DNA of 64,000 bases. Source: Incurvaria masculella (lineage: Eukaryota > Arthropoda > Insecta > Lepidoptera > Incurvariidae). Below, piece after piece: positions 53,325 to 63,905 of this stretch. The DNA lies in the NCBI GenBank assembly GCA_946894095.1, contig OX335647.2, positions 22,958,001 through 23,022,000 on the forward strand, in the 5' to 3' direction. The notes under the pieces are model-generated. The model saw only the letters and a list, made by a program, of their open reading frames with translations, did not search any database and was not told the origin of the DNA. Made by a program: the position numbers and the translations under genes. Numbering within the stretch: the first letter of the stretch is position 1; the number at the start of each line of letters is the position of its first letter.

Positions 53325-53689
53325 TTTTATGTGACTGGAAATGGATGGCCAATACCACACTTTCTGTCATGGTATAAGCCCAACACACCACATGGGAATT
53401 AGGTGCCATGCCTGGACCTTCCTTATATTGCACGGCTACATTGAACTGGACGGAAAACACGGACAATTTTCATTGCCGCTTCGACCATCGTTCATCCGAT
53501 GCGATGGTTCCAACCCGGGCGGGATTTACCCTACCACCTAGTAAGTAAGGAAGGGGACCTACAGTTTAACGTGGAATCCGAACCACGGCCAGCCTCTCTC
53601 AACGGTCGAATGGTCACCCATCCAAGACCAGACCGAACCCATAGCGATCGCCGAAGTGTCGCGCCACTGGGCCATTGAAGCCTGCTATT
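53325..53689 (-). mobile_element. fam-C SINE with 5S-type head
   Basis: Minus strand: CAATGGCCCAGTGGCGCGAC, then TTCGGTCTGGTCTTGGATGG and GTGACC, GAGAGGCTGGCCGTGG and the body to TCCATTTCCAGTCACATAAA. About 20 nt containing the AAGTTAAGCAACG box are deleted. It sits inside the fam-D element. Confidence 0.88.
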
Positions 53690-53904
53690 AACTGGCTCTT
53701 TATTTAATTAATGTTTATTTGCTTTCACAGTCAATTATACATGCATGCATATCACATTCCTTACATAGTTCTATTATTGTAGCCAAAATATCGCTGACAT
53801 TTTCACGGTACGTCATGAAATTTCAGCTAATTCATTATTTTGTTGTGTGTAAGTAAAAGCGTTATGAGGGTGCGGTGCCTGCATCTATTTTCTTCCTCTT
53901 TCTT

Positions 53905-54263
53905 AAGGATGTTCCGACCCATACAATGTTTTTTTTACACAGAACGCAAAAAGTATTGCACTTTAAGGCACGAATTCGTCAAAAATATTAAACATAGCCA
54001 TAGTAGTTGCAGGGAAAACATTTTCACAATTTAATGGTTTCGTTGTAATTGCCGATTAGAAGTTTTACACCGTTAGATGGCGCTGTTAAATAAAAATCGT
54101 ATTTAAATAAATTGTAACAAAACCAATAATCCGGAAATTGTGAAATTGTTTTCGCTGCAAGTAATATGACTATTTTAAACTTTTAGTATTCATTCGTGGC
54201 TTAAAGTGCAATACTTCTTGCGTTATGTGTGCAAACAACTTTATATGGGTCGGAACAGCCTTT
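53905..54263. mobile_element. fam-X foldback MITE
   Basis: AAGGATGTTCCGACCCATA on the left and TATGGGTCGGAACAGCCTT on the right. Inner arms AACGCAAAAAGTATTGCACTTTAA against TTAAAGTGCAATACTTCTTGCGTT. 359 bp; no second copy here. Confidence 0.72.
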
Positions 54264-54876
54264 TTAGGACGAATGCGAGATGCTCTAAAGTTCGGGACCC
54301 ATGTTGAAATGAAAGGCAACAAGCTTGCACAAATCCTACTGTTCATGTCAAACTTTATCTAGACTAGTAAAATTATTACAATTTGAATGAATGCATAATG
54401 TGAATAGCATAATGCGACAGGTTCAAGCTATAGGCCGGCAGTAGGAATAAATTTCATGTCCTCCCACCCAGTGGCGGAAGTAGCTAGGTGGTCAAAGGCT
54501 CTGGTGCGAGCTGGAAATATGGTCCCCGTAACCGAATCCATCGCCTCTGCAAATGTTTTTTAATTACTAAAACGAACAGGCAAAGTACCCTCTTTCGATA
54601 ATTCATTAAAGCAAACGGAATCACTGCAACCGCCACACATTGGACTTTGACCCACATATATTTTCCTTACAAATTGTGGCGTTTACTATTATGCACTCCG
54701 TACATAGGCTGCTATTTATGTATCCGAATTCAGGAGCACTGACCTTGCTAGGCGAAAAATTTGACATCCTTCGTAAACCTTGACATTTTTTACGATATGC
54801 ATAACCTAAACGTATTGTCATACGTATGCTCAGTGTTGTTTATAGTGATTTTATTTTTTTATCTCAGTGAAAAAAA
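54264..54876. other. unassigned
   Basis: CCAGTGGCGGAAGTAGCTAGG at 54470 resembles a hAT terminus, but I found no partner end. Confidence 0.3.
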
Positions 54877-54906
54877 AAACGAGAGAAGCCGGGTGCCGTA
54901 GTTAGT
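54877..54906 (+). repeat. Helitron 3' end fragment
   Basis: GAGAAGCCGGGTGCCGTAGTTAG resembles the GC stem and CTAG end at 35055-35078. Confidence 0.4.
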
Positions 54907-54980
54907 TTTTAAAATAGTCAATAATTTCTATATTTTCCGTTATCTCAATACCAAATGACTGCCAGCAATTATATTATAGA

Positions 54981-55150
54981 CTAGCTGATGTCCCGGCTCC
55001 GCTCCTGTCAATATCTCGACAACCGGGTCCAATAGTGAATCCATCCAGGGACCCACTGAAATACACACACTAAATTTGATCCAAATCGGTCCAACCGTTC
55101 AGGAGGAGCTAGGTGACAAACACACGTACAAAGGAAATTTATGTGAGGAT
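54981..55150 (-). repeat. Helitron-like end fragment
   Basis: CTAGCTGATGTCCCGGCTCCG is the reverse complement of a Helitron-type 3' end. ATCCAAATCGGTCCAACCGTTC follows, as in many lepidopteran copies (recalled). Confidence 0.45.
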
Positions 55151-55227
55151 ATTTAAGACTTATATCAAGACGAGTTTCGATAAGGAATAAGATGATTGTA
55201 TCTGTGATTTCACCTGTAATAGGGAAT

Positions 55228-55640
55228 GAGCGGCTCGTAGCCTAGTGGCGCGGGGACTGGCCTAGCGTACCAGAGGCCCGGGTTCGATACCAACTTGCAC
55301 CACTGTCTTTCTCTTTCAGAGTTCGATAAGTGCATTTCGTCACGAATGCGAGCTGCTCCATGGTTCGGAATCCATGTAAAACTGCAGGTCCCCTTCCCCT
55401 ACTAGGTGGTAGGGTTTAAGCCCGCCCGGGTTGGTACCATCGCATTGGATGAAAAGATGGTCGAAGCTGCAATGAAAAATTGTTCGTGTTTTCCATCCAG
55501 TTCAATGTAGCCGTGCCTCATAAAGGGAAGGTCCTGGCATGGCACCTAATTCCTTCGGGAATGTGGTGTATTGGGCTAATATCATAACGGTAGTTGTGTG
55601 GTATTAGCCATCCATGTCAGATCGCATAAAAAAAAAAAAA
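55228..55640 (+). mobile_element. fam-C SINE, tRNA-type head, best copy
   Basis: Pol III A box TAGCCTAGTGG at 55238-55248 and B box GGTTCGATACC at 55281-55291 (one mismatch to GGTTCGANTCC), then a linker CTGTCTTTCTCTTTCAGAG, GCATTTCGTCACGAATGCG, the common body from GGTTCGGAATCCATG, and a 14-A tail. Nearly identical to 9162-9574. Target duplication not evident. Confidence 0.9.
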
Positions 55641-56239
55641 CTTTATAATCAACGAGAAAATAACCTTATAATAGTCACAAATTCAAGATTCAATTTTCAC
55701 CTAAATGGATGAGAGTTTAGGTATAATTTGTTTGATGATTTACTTAATTATAAAGAGCATATTCACTTGTTACTTGTTCTGTGGTCCACTAGACGTTGGT
55801 TGTAAAGAGCAATGGTCGCTTTGAAGCGATCTCCTTGTACGAACAAGTATTTATTGTGTAGTAATTAACCCAATAAAACTGTTTACGGTGTATAAATACT
55901 GATATGTTGATAGATACCAAGCATTTTTACGTGAAAGGAATACGGCATATTGCAATACGGCAAATTATTCTGAATAATTCGTATTTCGTGTTTTTGTTTG
56001 TATGAATTTGCAATGATGTTTGATTTATATATTTATATTTGACTTTATTTGGTTTCTATGTGGTTAACAGGTGGATTTTCAAGTTGATAGCATTTATTTT
56101 CCAACAACTGGTGGCGCGGGTAGGTCGCTGGGTTTTTTGTAAAGGTTTTCTAAAAGGGAGGCCTATTTAGGTTCGCAAAAATAAATGGTATGTGGTCCCA
56201 TGCGATGCACAATCTTCTAGGGGTTAGGATAAAAGAAGG
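55641..56239. other. unassigned, with fam-Z fragment
   Basis: AGCGATCTCCTTGTACGAAC and TTTATTGTGTAGTAATTAA (55826-55872) recur at 57794-57842. Confidence 0.45.
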
Positions 56240-56292
56240 TGGGGCGACTCACCACGATGAAGACTTCCAGACGTATGCGGGTGGCCACAACG

Positions 56293-56417
56293 CTACTCCT
56301 TCTCCCACAGGATGCGGTTCAGGAACGCTGCGTCCTCGACGATGAAGAGCACAGAAAGTCCTTTGGAATGTGCGTAGGTTTCGAGCACACGCGGTACTGG
56401 CGAGGTACTCCGGGTAC
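56293..56417 (-). other. GC-rich exon-like stretch
   Basis: On the minus strand, after acceptor-like CCGGGTCCTTAG, a frame reads VLETYAHSKGLSVLFIVEDA, then AFLNRILWEKE and a TAG. Third positions are strongly G/C, unlike the AT-rich surroundings; this is the most gene-like codon pattern outside the LINE. No clear donor before the TAG, so it is a last exon, a remnant, or chance. Family not recognised. Confidence 0.3.
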
Positions 56418-57164
56418 CTAAGGACCCGGCGGCGGCGAGATAGTTTTGGCGGGAACCGGTGCTACGATGACATGACGTGTCCGTGCAGCGCGGTATCAAC
56501 AATTGCACTGAAAGCTAGGCCTTTCAGCCTTTTCAGCAGACGCTGTCAAACTTCGCTCCAGGTGAAAGAGAGAGACATGTGTATGCGGGGAACAAGGATA
56601 GGACTAGGGTCATAGGTACATAGAACCACATAGTCATAGAATACGCGAAGACATTATGGCCTAACCAACAACTATTGACCATTTTTTTACTGTTGATTTA
56701 GTAGCATTTTTAATAGGCATTTACATTACAACACGATTCTTAATTTAATAAAATTTTCAGTGAAATCAGTGATACCTAAAGAATAAAAAAAAATCAAATT
56801 AAAATTAAATTATTTCTAAATAGGTACAACAGAATATATTAATCTAATTCCTGCTTTCTATTTATATCGCCAAAAATTACTGCATTATTGTTTTTTATCA
56901 CCCACAGGCAGCACACTGCAATTGCGGATTGTTTTTTCATGCTGTTAATAATTATCACTAAGTTTCTGTTTATTTGCAACTTTTTTGAGCTAAGAATAAT
57001 AATGTATTATGTATTTTGACTCTTTGTTTAAAGGTCACTGTATTAGTTCATGACAGAAATAATAGTATTAAAACTAAATCGTTCAAAATTTTCAAAACTT
57101 TTTCATGTTGCCACTGGAGTAGTGCCTCGCTTCAAGGTCTTTGCTTGCGGCGACGCTAGGTTCG
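56418..57164. other. unassigned
   Basis: GC-rich to about 56620, then AT-rich; nothing recognised. Confidence 0.35.
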
Positions 57165-57508
57165 GGTCTCCTATTTCCCGAAAATATGGTTGACAGAGGC
57201 GATGGCTGCGCCCGGCGTGATGCTCGTGAACGGGTGCTCTTTGTGGGGACTGGCTTGCTCCAATTGGCAACATGTTAGATGGCGGGCATAGTCTTTACAA
57301 ATTCACTGATATTTGTCTTGAACTGTTGCATATGACAAGAATTGTTGTACGTTGTACTTTTGTAAACTTAGACTAATTGGACGTAAAAAAACCAGCGGAG
57401 TTTCTTGCCAGTTCTTCTTCGCTGGGATTGCCGAACTGGCTAATGATAAAATATGACAAATCCGAGTACAATGTACTTTCTATGGATGATGAATAAACAA
57501 TAAACGAA
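57165..57508 (+). repeat. fam-J LINE-like 3' end, second copy
   Basis: Shares the order of landmarks with 7294-7690, without the long A-run. The hairpin GCCAGTTC/GAACTGGC is intact, and it ends GAATAAACAATAAAC. Confidence 0.62.
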
Positions 57509-57898
57509 TCTCAATATTTTTAATTAAATGAAATGAAAATAGGTGCCTGTTTTAAAATCGTTCATGCACTCGATTAAAAATTGGTTATGAAAATATATTA
57601 AAACTAAATATATTTAAGGAGCATTAGATAATTCTAATTTATTTACCATTCAAATCATTCAAATTATGTTTTCAAAATGTTCGCTTTGACCTCAGGAAGG
57701 GACCATTGTTAGCATGTCACGGAGATGCATGTTTATGCTATATTTTGCAACCAATTTATGAAGATTGAGTTTATCAAACCCCTACAGGTACTCTTAAGCG
57801 ATCTCCTGGTGCGAACAAGCATTTATTGTGTAGTAATTAATCTTTGCTTTGAAATTTTTGGATAGATATATAACATGGGTTTAGCCTTTTAAGGTGGG
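57509..57898. other. unassigned, with fam-Z fragment
   Basis: 57794-57842 matches 55826-55872. Confidence 0.4.
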
Positions 57899-58435
57899 CC
57901 TTCCCGCTCAATCCCCATACAAACGGGGAAAGAAGATCACGCCCTTATTTCTTGTCAGAGATCCAAAATTTTACTCAAAATAGCTTTATTGATGAACTAT
58001 ATGTCTGATGAATATTGGAATGGTACAAATATGTTTGGTTTCTAAGTTATAAGGTCCGGAAGATCCATTTTTTCGCGCGTTTTATACAATAATTTTGCAG
58101 GTGGATTAGTCAACGATAAACTTTATACATCTTAAAAAGATTAGTCATCAGACATAGCTTGTTTCATGGAAATTAATATTAAATTTAGTTTTTGTTAGAT
58201 TTTTGGCTACAGCGGTCGTGGTTTACTTTTAGCTATAAGTCGTGTTGTAATTAAAATGTTCGTAAATCTTGCCTAATCAAACACTTTGCGCATTGTCTGA
58301 TTTGTGGACATGTTGCATCCTTCTCATCACGGAGCCTGTCTTTTTCTTCGAAACAGAGAAGGTCCCAGAGCGCAATAGCACGATCTTGTACCCTGCCCGC
58401 GAATGAGTTAGTCCCGCCGGGAAGGGACACCTTAA
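57899..58435 (+). mobile_element. fam-B TTAA-flanked MITE (537 bp), older
   Basis: TTAAGGTGGGCCTTCCCGC to CCGGGAAGGGACACCTTAA. The ends are changed in a compensating way (GGCCTTCCCG/CGGGAAGGGAC), so it is probably a subfamily shared with the 39223-39268 fragment. Confidence 0.82.
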
Positions 58436-58879
58436 GTAGCATTCTTACGGCCTTTACTCAGCTCGTTGCATAATTTTCCCCTTCAGCCCGCTTCCCGGCT
58501 GTACTCCGTCAACGATCTCAAAGTGCAACGAAATAACTCTATTTAAAAGTTGATCAGCGGGCGTGCGGGACCGCCTAGAGGCGTGCGTATGCGCTACCGT
58601 CCGCTGCCCGGGGGACCGCGTCACGTTTCAAGGTAAATCGTAAAACATTACGTTCTGGTGGACATCGACAGCCGTATACCGAACTTGCCTACGCTAAGTT
58701 AACGTACTGATCCCTGAACCTGCGGCAGGGCACGTCAGTTATGGGATATGAATTTATTTATTGACTTACAGACAGGTTTAAATCAACTTAAAAACAAACA
58801 AATACTTGTATAGTAACACTAGCTTATGAAATATACCTCAAGCAGTAAGCAAAGCATTTAAACTGAACAGATTACACAA
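58436..58879. other. unassigned
   Basis: Nothing recognised. Confidence 0.4.
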
Positions 58880-58950
58880 ACAAATACAACAATACAAAAA
58901 AATTCAGTCGAATCGAGAACTCCCTCCTTTTTTGAAGTCGATTAAAAATA
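58880..58950 (-). repeat. fam-I end fragment
   Basis: CAGTCGAATCGAGAACTCCC and TTTTTTGAAGTCGATTAAA match the outer end at 63906-64000. Confidence 0.5.
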
Positions 58951-59157
58951 GCAAAGAATAAGAACGTTCCATTTTCAAGAAAAAATTAGGAAATAACAGT
59001 AAGCGACAGAACTGTTACATTTGAGTGAACGGGACAGCGACAAAACAAAAAAACACATTAGGCTCACAATGAATTAGGCTCATCATTTTTCTATTGAAAT
59101 TCGTTCGCACCCAGTTGTTTCGAAATGTGTCCGTTAGATTAACTCCGCAAACTTTTC

Positions 59158-59534
59158 TTAAGAACGGCCCGTAAGCTATGCTCCCCATACAAACGTAGTT
59201 TACTAATAATTCGGAAACCGCTATTCCAATTAAATTGATATTTAATACCTAATGTCAGCTAACAAATATCTGTATCTGCATGCTTTTGTTTTTTTTTTAA
59301 AATCCAAACCGAATGAAATGAAAGCAAAAAGAAAATCTTCATACGAATTTTGTTTTCTCTAAGGTTTGACCCAGAATACATTTACCGAAAAAACAAAGGC
59401 ATGCAGACACAGATATTTGTAGCCTAATATTAGATACCAAATATCAAGTAAGTTGGAACATTGGCTTTCAAATTATTAGTAAACTACGTTTGTATGGGAG
59501 GCGAAATTTTCAGGTGCTTACGGGCCGACCTTAA
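59158..59534. mobile_element. fam-V TTAA-flanked foldback MITE
   Basis: TTAAGAACGGCCCGTAAGC and GCTTACGGGCCGACCTTAA; arms of about 130 bp (CCCCATACAAACGTAGTTTACT against AGTAAACTACGTTTGTATGGG). The element ends in TTAA on both sides, 377 bp. Confidence 0.75.
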
Positions 59535-60786
59535 GGAACGCATTTCTACTGCATTTATTCTACATTCGTGCCTCTTCTGCCATACCCAAGTCTCGTTTCA
59601 ATAATAAGTGTAGGCACCAGTACACAATTATGAATCGCTATCCGAGCTGTAGGCGTAATCACTCGGCTTTTCATAAAGGCATTTATTACGTCTTTGTTCA
59701 TTATCGGTATTACGAAAAATATATATATATATTTAAGATATAAAAAATCCTCAGATTTCAAGCTCTCGTTGGTTAAAACAAAGTTGCTTTAAGTTAATAA
59801 CATTTTATATAATATATCATCATTTGAGCTGTGATAAGGCTGTTATATTATAAAATGCATATAATCTAACCTAACCTTACCTAACCTAACCCAATTAAAA
59901 ATATCAGTATTCGTAAGTATTTTGGACGGTATGGGTTTTGAACCTTGTGCTTTTGGACTTTATGATGCGATATATTTTGTTAAGATTCGATGTTAAAAAA
60001 ATATCAGTTTGTTGAATTTGGATCACATGGGTACAATCTTTCTTATTGAAAAATTTAAGTAATTTTTATATTATCTTTTCTTTTGGATCCGTATACACGT
60101 TATCGAGTTGAATATACGCCTATTGGTTAGTGAACACGAGTGTACTTAATAATAATTGGAGTGAGCAAGGTGTGCAGGAATGTCTTGCTGTTAATATCCG
60201 TAAGGTTACATTGCGAGTTTAGAACTGCAATTTCGGCTCCATTACAAGTTTAAGACATTGCCGATGTTAAAACAAAGGAACAATAGATTCGATTGTGCTT
60301 TACATTGCAGCCATGTCTATTTGTTGTGCTTAGTTCTACTGTTTAATGCCATGATTTAGCGCAGTTCAGCTTAAGTTAATGTGGAGTAGTGGATTGATTT
60401 TCAGATTCATCCACTCAACATTTATTAGACGTTTCGTAGTTCAGGGACGCTGGGACTTGTTCTTCATGCTGGAGGTTATGGATTAGATACCCGTCCCGTT
60501 CATGCGCCACTTTCTGTCTCTTCCTGAGTTGAATGAATTAATTTTGTCACATCTGCGTGCGTTCCCATTGTACGGAATTCCCTGGACCATCTTGGGCTTC
60601 TTTGATTAAATACTTTTAAGGATTAACTACTATAATACTTAGTATAATACTTTTAAGTCTTGCGGCGTTTAAATTGTGCAGTGGTTACATTTAGTCAATC
60701 ATTACAGATAGCTAAAGCACATAGACACTGAGATGTTTGGATAAAAGGAACCATTATTTGCAACTGGCTAGCCTTTTAAGTCCATT
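59535..60786. other. unassigned, about 1.25 kb
   Basis: Apart from the CCTAA run at 59865, no repeat or gene is recognised. Confidence 0.4.
59865..59892 (+). repeat. interstitial telomere-like CCTAA run
   Basis: CTAACCTAACCTTACCTAACCTAACCC (given here as five period-5 units with one T change) matches the (TTAGG)n insect telomere unit. Too short to be a telomere. Confidence 0.6.
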
Positions 60787-61062
60787 TTGATGTCACTGGA
60801 CATAAATGACTATATATACCACACCAACCTACATGATATTATGCATTGCATGCCAGGACCTTCCCTTTGAGCACGGCTACATTAAACTGGACTGATAGCA
60901 TGGTCAAATTTTATTTGCCGCGCAACCATATTTTCATTAAATGCTATGGTACCAAGGGGGAAGGGGATCCACAGTTTTACATCGATTCCGAACCATGATA
61001 CAGCTCGCATTCGTAACAAAATGCACATATAAAACTAAAAAAAAAACTCAAAAAGAGAAAGA
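60787..61062 (-). repeat. fam-C SINE, diverged
   Basis: GTCACTGGACATAAATGAC to TTCGTAACAAAATGCAC, ending in an A-rich junction with the fam-N copy. The head is lost. Confidence 0.7.
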
Positions 61063-61064
61063 AA

Positions 61065-61636
61065 CACTGAAAAATAATCAGTGAATCTAACTATAACTCC
61101 AATAATAACAACCGACTTGCAACGTTAAAATAGAGCCAACTAGTTAAGTTAATTGGTTACTCTGAGTGTTAACTGCCTTAAACATTAAATGTTACTGTAT
61201 CTTTTAATTTTCTTTTTAACTGTGTCCAATAACTGTTTTATCTTGTTACTTCCCTAACTGTGTGAAAACTGTTTCTAGCTTTAGTATTTTTTCCACTCTA
61301 ACTTACGTCTTAGGTACGGTCCAATCTGTTAAAATTCCTGCACCTTTTGAAACTGAACAGTTGCACGCCTGATTTGTAGTCAGCCGTAATGTTCAACCAG
61401 GTAAGCTAATCATTTCAAAATCGTCTGATCTGTCACACGTGTTATTTTCACCAAGCGATTTAATCGGTTAAAATAAATGTTTAATATTAACTACTTTAGT
61501 AACTAACTAACTTACTTACCGTTATATATTAAAAGTAATACGAAATAATGTACAGAAAATGACTAAATTTTAACTAACAGTTACTTTTTACTAACAATTT
61601 GAAAACACTAAACAGTTGCATATCATTTTTTTCAGT
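61065..61636 (+). mobile_element. fam-N element, most complete copy
   Basis: CACTGAAAAATAATCAGTG at the left and TTTTTTTCAGTG at the right give short inverted ends. The interior is AT-rich with repeated TAACTGTT/AACAGTTA words. No ORF. Matches 37690-38215 (inverted) and 3447-3722 (half). Confidence 0.75.
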
Positions 61637-61641
61637 GAAGT

Positions 61642-61720
61642 GGTCCATGGAGGGGGCGGAGATTTTAACCCAGACCTCTGTGATGGAAGGCAAGTCCACT
61701 TGCCCCTGAGCCACGAGCCA
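61642..61720 (-). repeat. fam-C SINE head fragment
   Basis: Minus strand: GTGGCTCAGGGGCAAGTGG, then CTTGCCTTCCATCACAGAGG and TCTGGGTTAAAATCTCC (decayed B box). A tRNA-derived head of the second type, without body. Confidence 0.6.
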
Positions 61721-62415
61721 AACGAGGCGCGCCCGTTCATCGCGTTAATGTTTAACCTTTATTACTTATTCTATGACCTTGGTTCAACTCTGCCACAGCA
61801 TCTACAGCACGGGTACTGCGACTAGCTTACAAGCGGGTACGGATCGAATTCGCGCACGCATGGGGCGACGTATTGTGCCTCCAAGCGGTGCTTTAGTCAC
61901 GAACCTGTCACCAAGCAACTACGAGCAATGTTGAAAGTGAGCAAACATTATTCATAACATGCTAGAACACCATGACCGTGACGCAAAAATGCAGCCTTGC
62001 CCTGCCTATGTTTTCGTAAAAGACATTTCGAGAAAGAGCAGCGTATTAACGTACCATTTTTTAAAACCGCAAAGCCATACCTGCTTACTAATGCGGCATG
62101 ATGTTAAAAATATATTTAATCTATTACAAAAAGTCATAGGTACGATTAATGTCTAATTTGAACACCAATTTCATTTACACCTGCAATACAACTTTTAATT
62201 ATTCGCAGATCTGTTAGTCAAACCGCTCTAAGTTACCGCCACAAACTAATATGAAATCCACGAATAATAACACGAAAATCAACTTCACTGTGAAATTCAT
62301 AAATAATTTAAAATTATCGAATTAAACAGATTTAAATGATTATGATCTATATTCATTTATTATTTGGATCACTTGTGAACGTAATCGGCTTTATAAAACA
62401 TCATAATGTATTAAC
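61721..62415. other. unassigned
   Basis: Small ORFs only. Confidence 0.4.
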
Positions 62416-62592
62416 TGACCATGGATGGCTGATGCCACACAAATACTGTTATGATAAGACACTTCATAGGAACTAGGTGCAATGCCTTAACCTTCCTTAT
62501 ATTGCACGGCTGCATTAAACTACATGGAAAACATTTGTTCATTCAATAGGATAGTACCAGCCCGGGTAGCATTTACGAAGTAAGGGAGGGGA
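62416..62592 (-). repeat. fam-C SINE, diverged body
   Basis: CCATGGATGGCTGATGCCACAC to GTACCAGCCCGGGTAGC; head missing. Confidence 0.65.
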
Positions 62593-63149
62593 GTTCGTTT
62601 TACGTACAATCGACGTACAAAAAATACCCTGTCGCCCCATGTGACATACATAGAATGCAATCCAATTTTATTCTTGTATTATTTAGGCCAGAGCACAAAA
62701 AAATTGCACGTGTCGCGTGCCAAACAATAAAGGTGCCATTGTGTTTTACAACATACCTATATGTATCTTTAACTATATTTTTATTAATTTGTCGACTACT
62801 GTTACAAAACGCAAATAGACTTTCTGGAAAACGGGCAACAGGCTTGTCTAGGAGCTAAAAATAGACACAAAAGCTAACAGCGCAATCATAAGATATATCC
62901 CGTTGCTTTCAGGACGCACTTTAATGCTGTACTAATACTATATATTGAATTATAAATAGAAGACCTAGGATTCTCTACCTATCGCTAAACTGGTAACTAT
63001 GGAGAGTCGAGAAACGACCAAAGGTGCTGTGATTGAATAATATCCCTCAAAGCTTGAACATTGCTTTACGACATAGAGCGAAGTTTATCTGATGCAGCGA
63101 AATGTCGTTTGCATGTTTTCCAGCTGGTTGGATCGGGATAAGAATTGAA
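62593..63149. other. unassigned
   Basis: Nothing recognised. Confidence 0.4.
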
Positions 63150-63528
63150 TAAGCCGGGCACGCGCTGCGCTAGTCAAGAGAACCTTGGCTACCTTGGCTG
63201 ATAACGACTCAAAAAAAAACAATAATCGTAACCACAAAAATTGCAATGATTTTTTAAGTTATTAGTGCATGTTAATGGGTTTCGGAATACTTTTTCTTTG
63301 AAGTCGGTTTTTTTTGTAATTTTTGTTTTCGGTTAATTTTTAGTGAATCTGAAGTACACTTACTAATTATTATACGTCCTTTCTAATAAAAAAAAGAATA
63401 ATCGAAATCGGTTGGCGTGATATTGAGTTATTCGTCCATTTGTCACGCACATACTTATTGCAAATTTAAGACTTATATGATTTTCTCATGGATGTTATGA
63501 AGGACCAGCTTTCAAATAATAAATCAGC

Positions 63529-63905
63529 CTCAATGGCCCAGTGGCGCGACACTTCGGCGATCGCTCTCCGAAGTTAAGCAACGCTGGGTCCGGTCTGGTC
63601 TTGGATGGGTGACCATTCGACCGTTGAGAGAGGCTGGCCGTGGTTCGGATTCCACGTTAAACTGTAGGTCCCCTTCCTTACTTACTAGGTGGTAGGGTTT
63701 ATCCCGCCCGGGTTGGTACCATCGCATTGGATGAACGATGGTCGAAGCGGCAATGAAAATTGTCCGTGTTTTCCATCCAGATCAATGTAGCCGTGCAATA
63801 TAAGGAAGGTCCTGGCATGGCACCTAGTTCCCATGTGGTGTGTTGGGCTAATACCATGACAGAAGGTGTGGTATAAGCCATCCATGTCCAGTCACATAAA
63901 AAAAA
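63529..63905 (+). mobile_element. fam-C SINE with complete 5S-type head
   Basis: The most complete 5S-headed copy: CAATGGCCCAGTGGCGCGAC, then a 5S-like block (63556-63614), GAGAGAGGCTGGCCGTGG, the common body, and a 9-A tail. Compared with the tRNA-headed copy at 55228, everything downstream of GTGGTTCGGA is shared and everything upstream of the linker differs. Confidence 0.92.
63534..63614 (+). promoter_or_regulatory. chimeric pol III promoter: A box plus 5S ICR
   Basis: TGGCCCAGTGG (63534-63544) fits the tRNA A-box consensus. CCGAAGTTAAGCAACG (63568-63583) and TTGGATGGGTGACC (63601-63614) are the box A and box C of a 5S rRNA internal control region. The distance between AAGC and TTGGATGGG is the same 21 nt as in 5S rRNA, so the block aligns without gaps. 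Confidence 0.75.

Larger units (their letters stand above)
52960..53770 (+). mobile_element. fam-D element split by a SINE
   Basis: Left arm 52960-53050, internal block with TGTTAGTAGGAGGCATTGATTAC and the tRNA-like segment to 53324. The right arm resumes at about 53690 (TTAACTGGCTCTTTATTTAATT to ATATCACATTCCTTA). This is the most complete layout of the family once the SINE is set aside (about 445 bp). Confidence 0.75.

Noticed and set aside
54470..54545. hAT element starting CAGTGGCGGAAG
   Set aside because: No matching inverted end or target duplication found.
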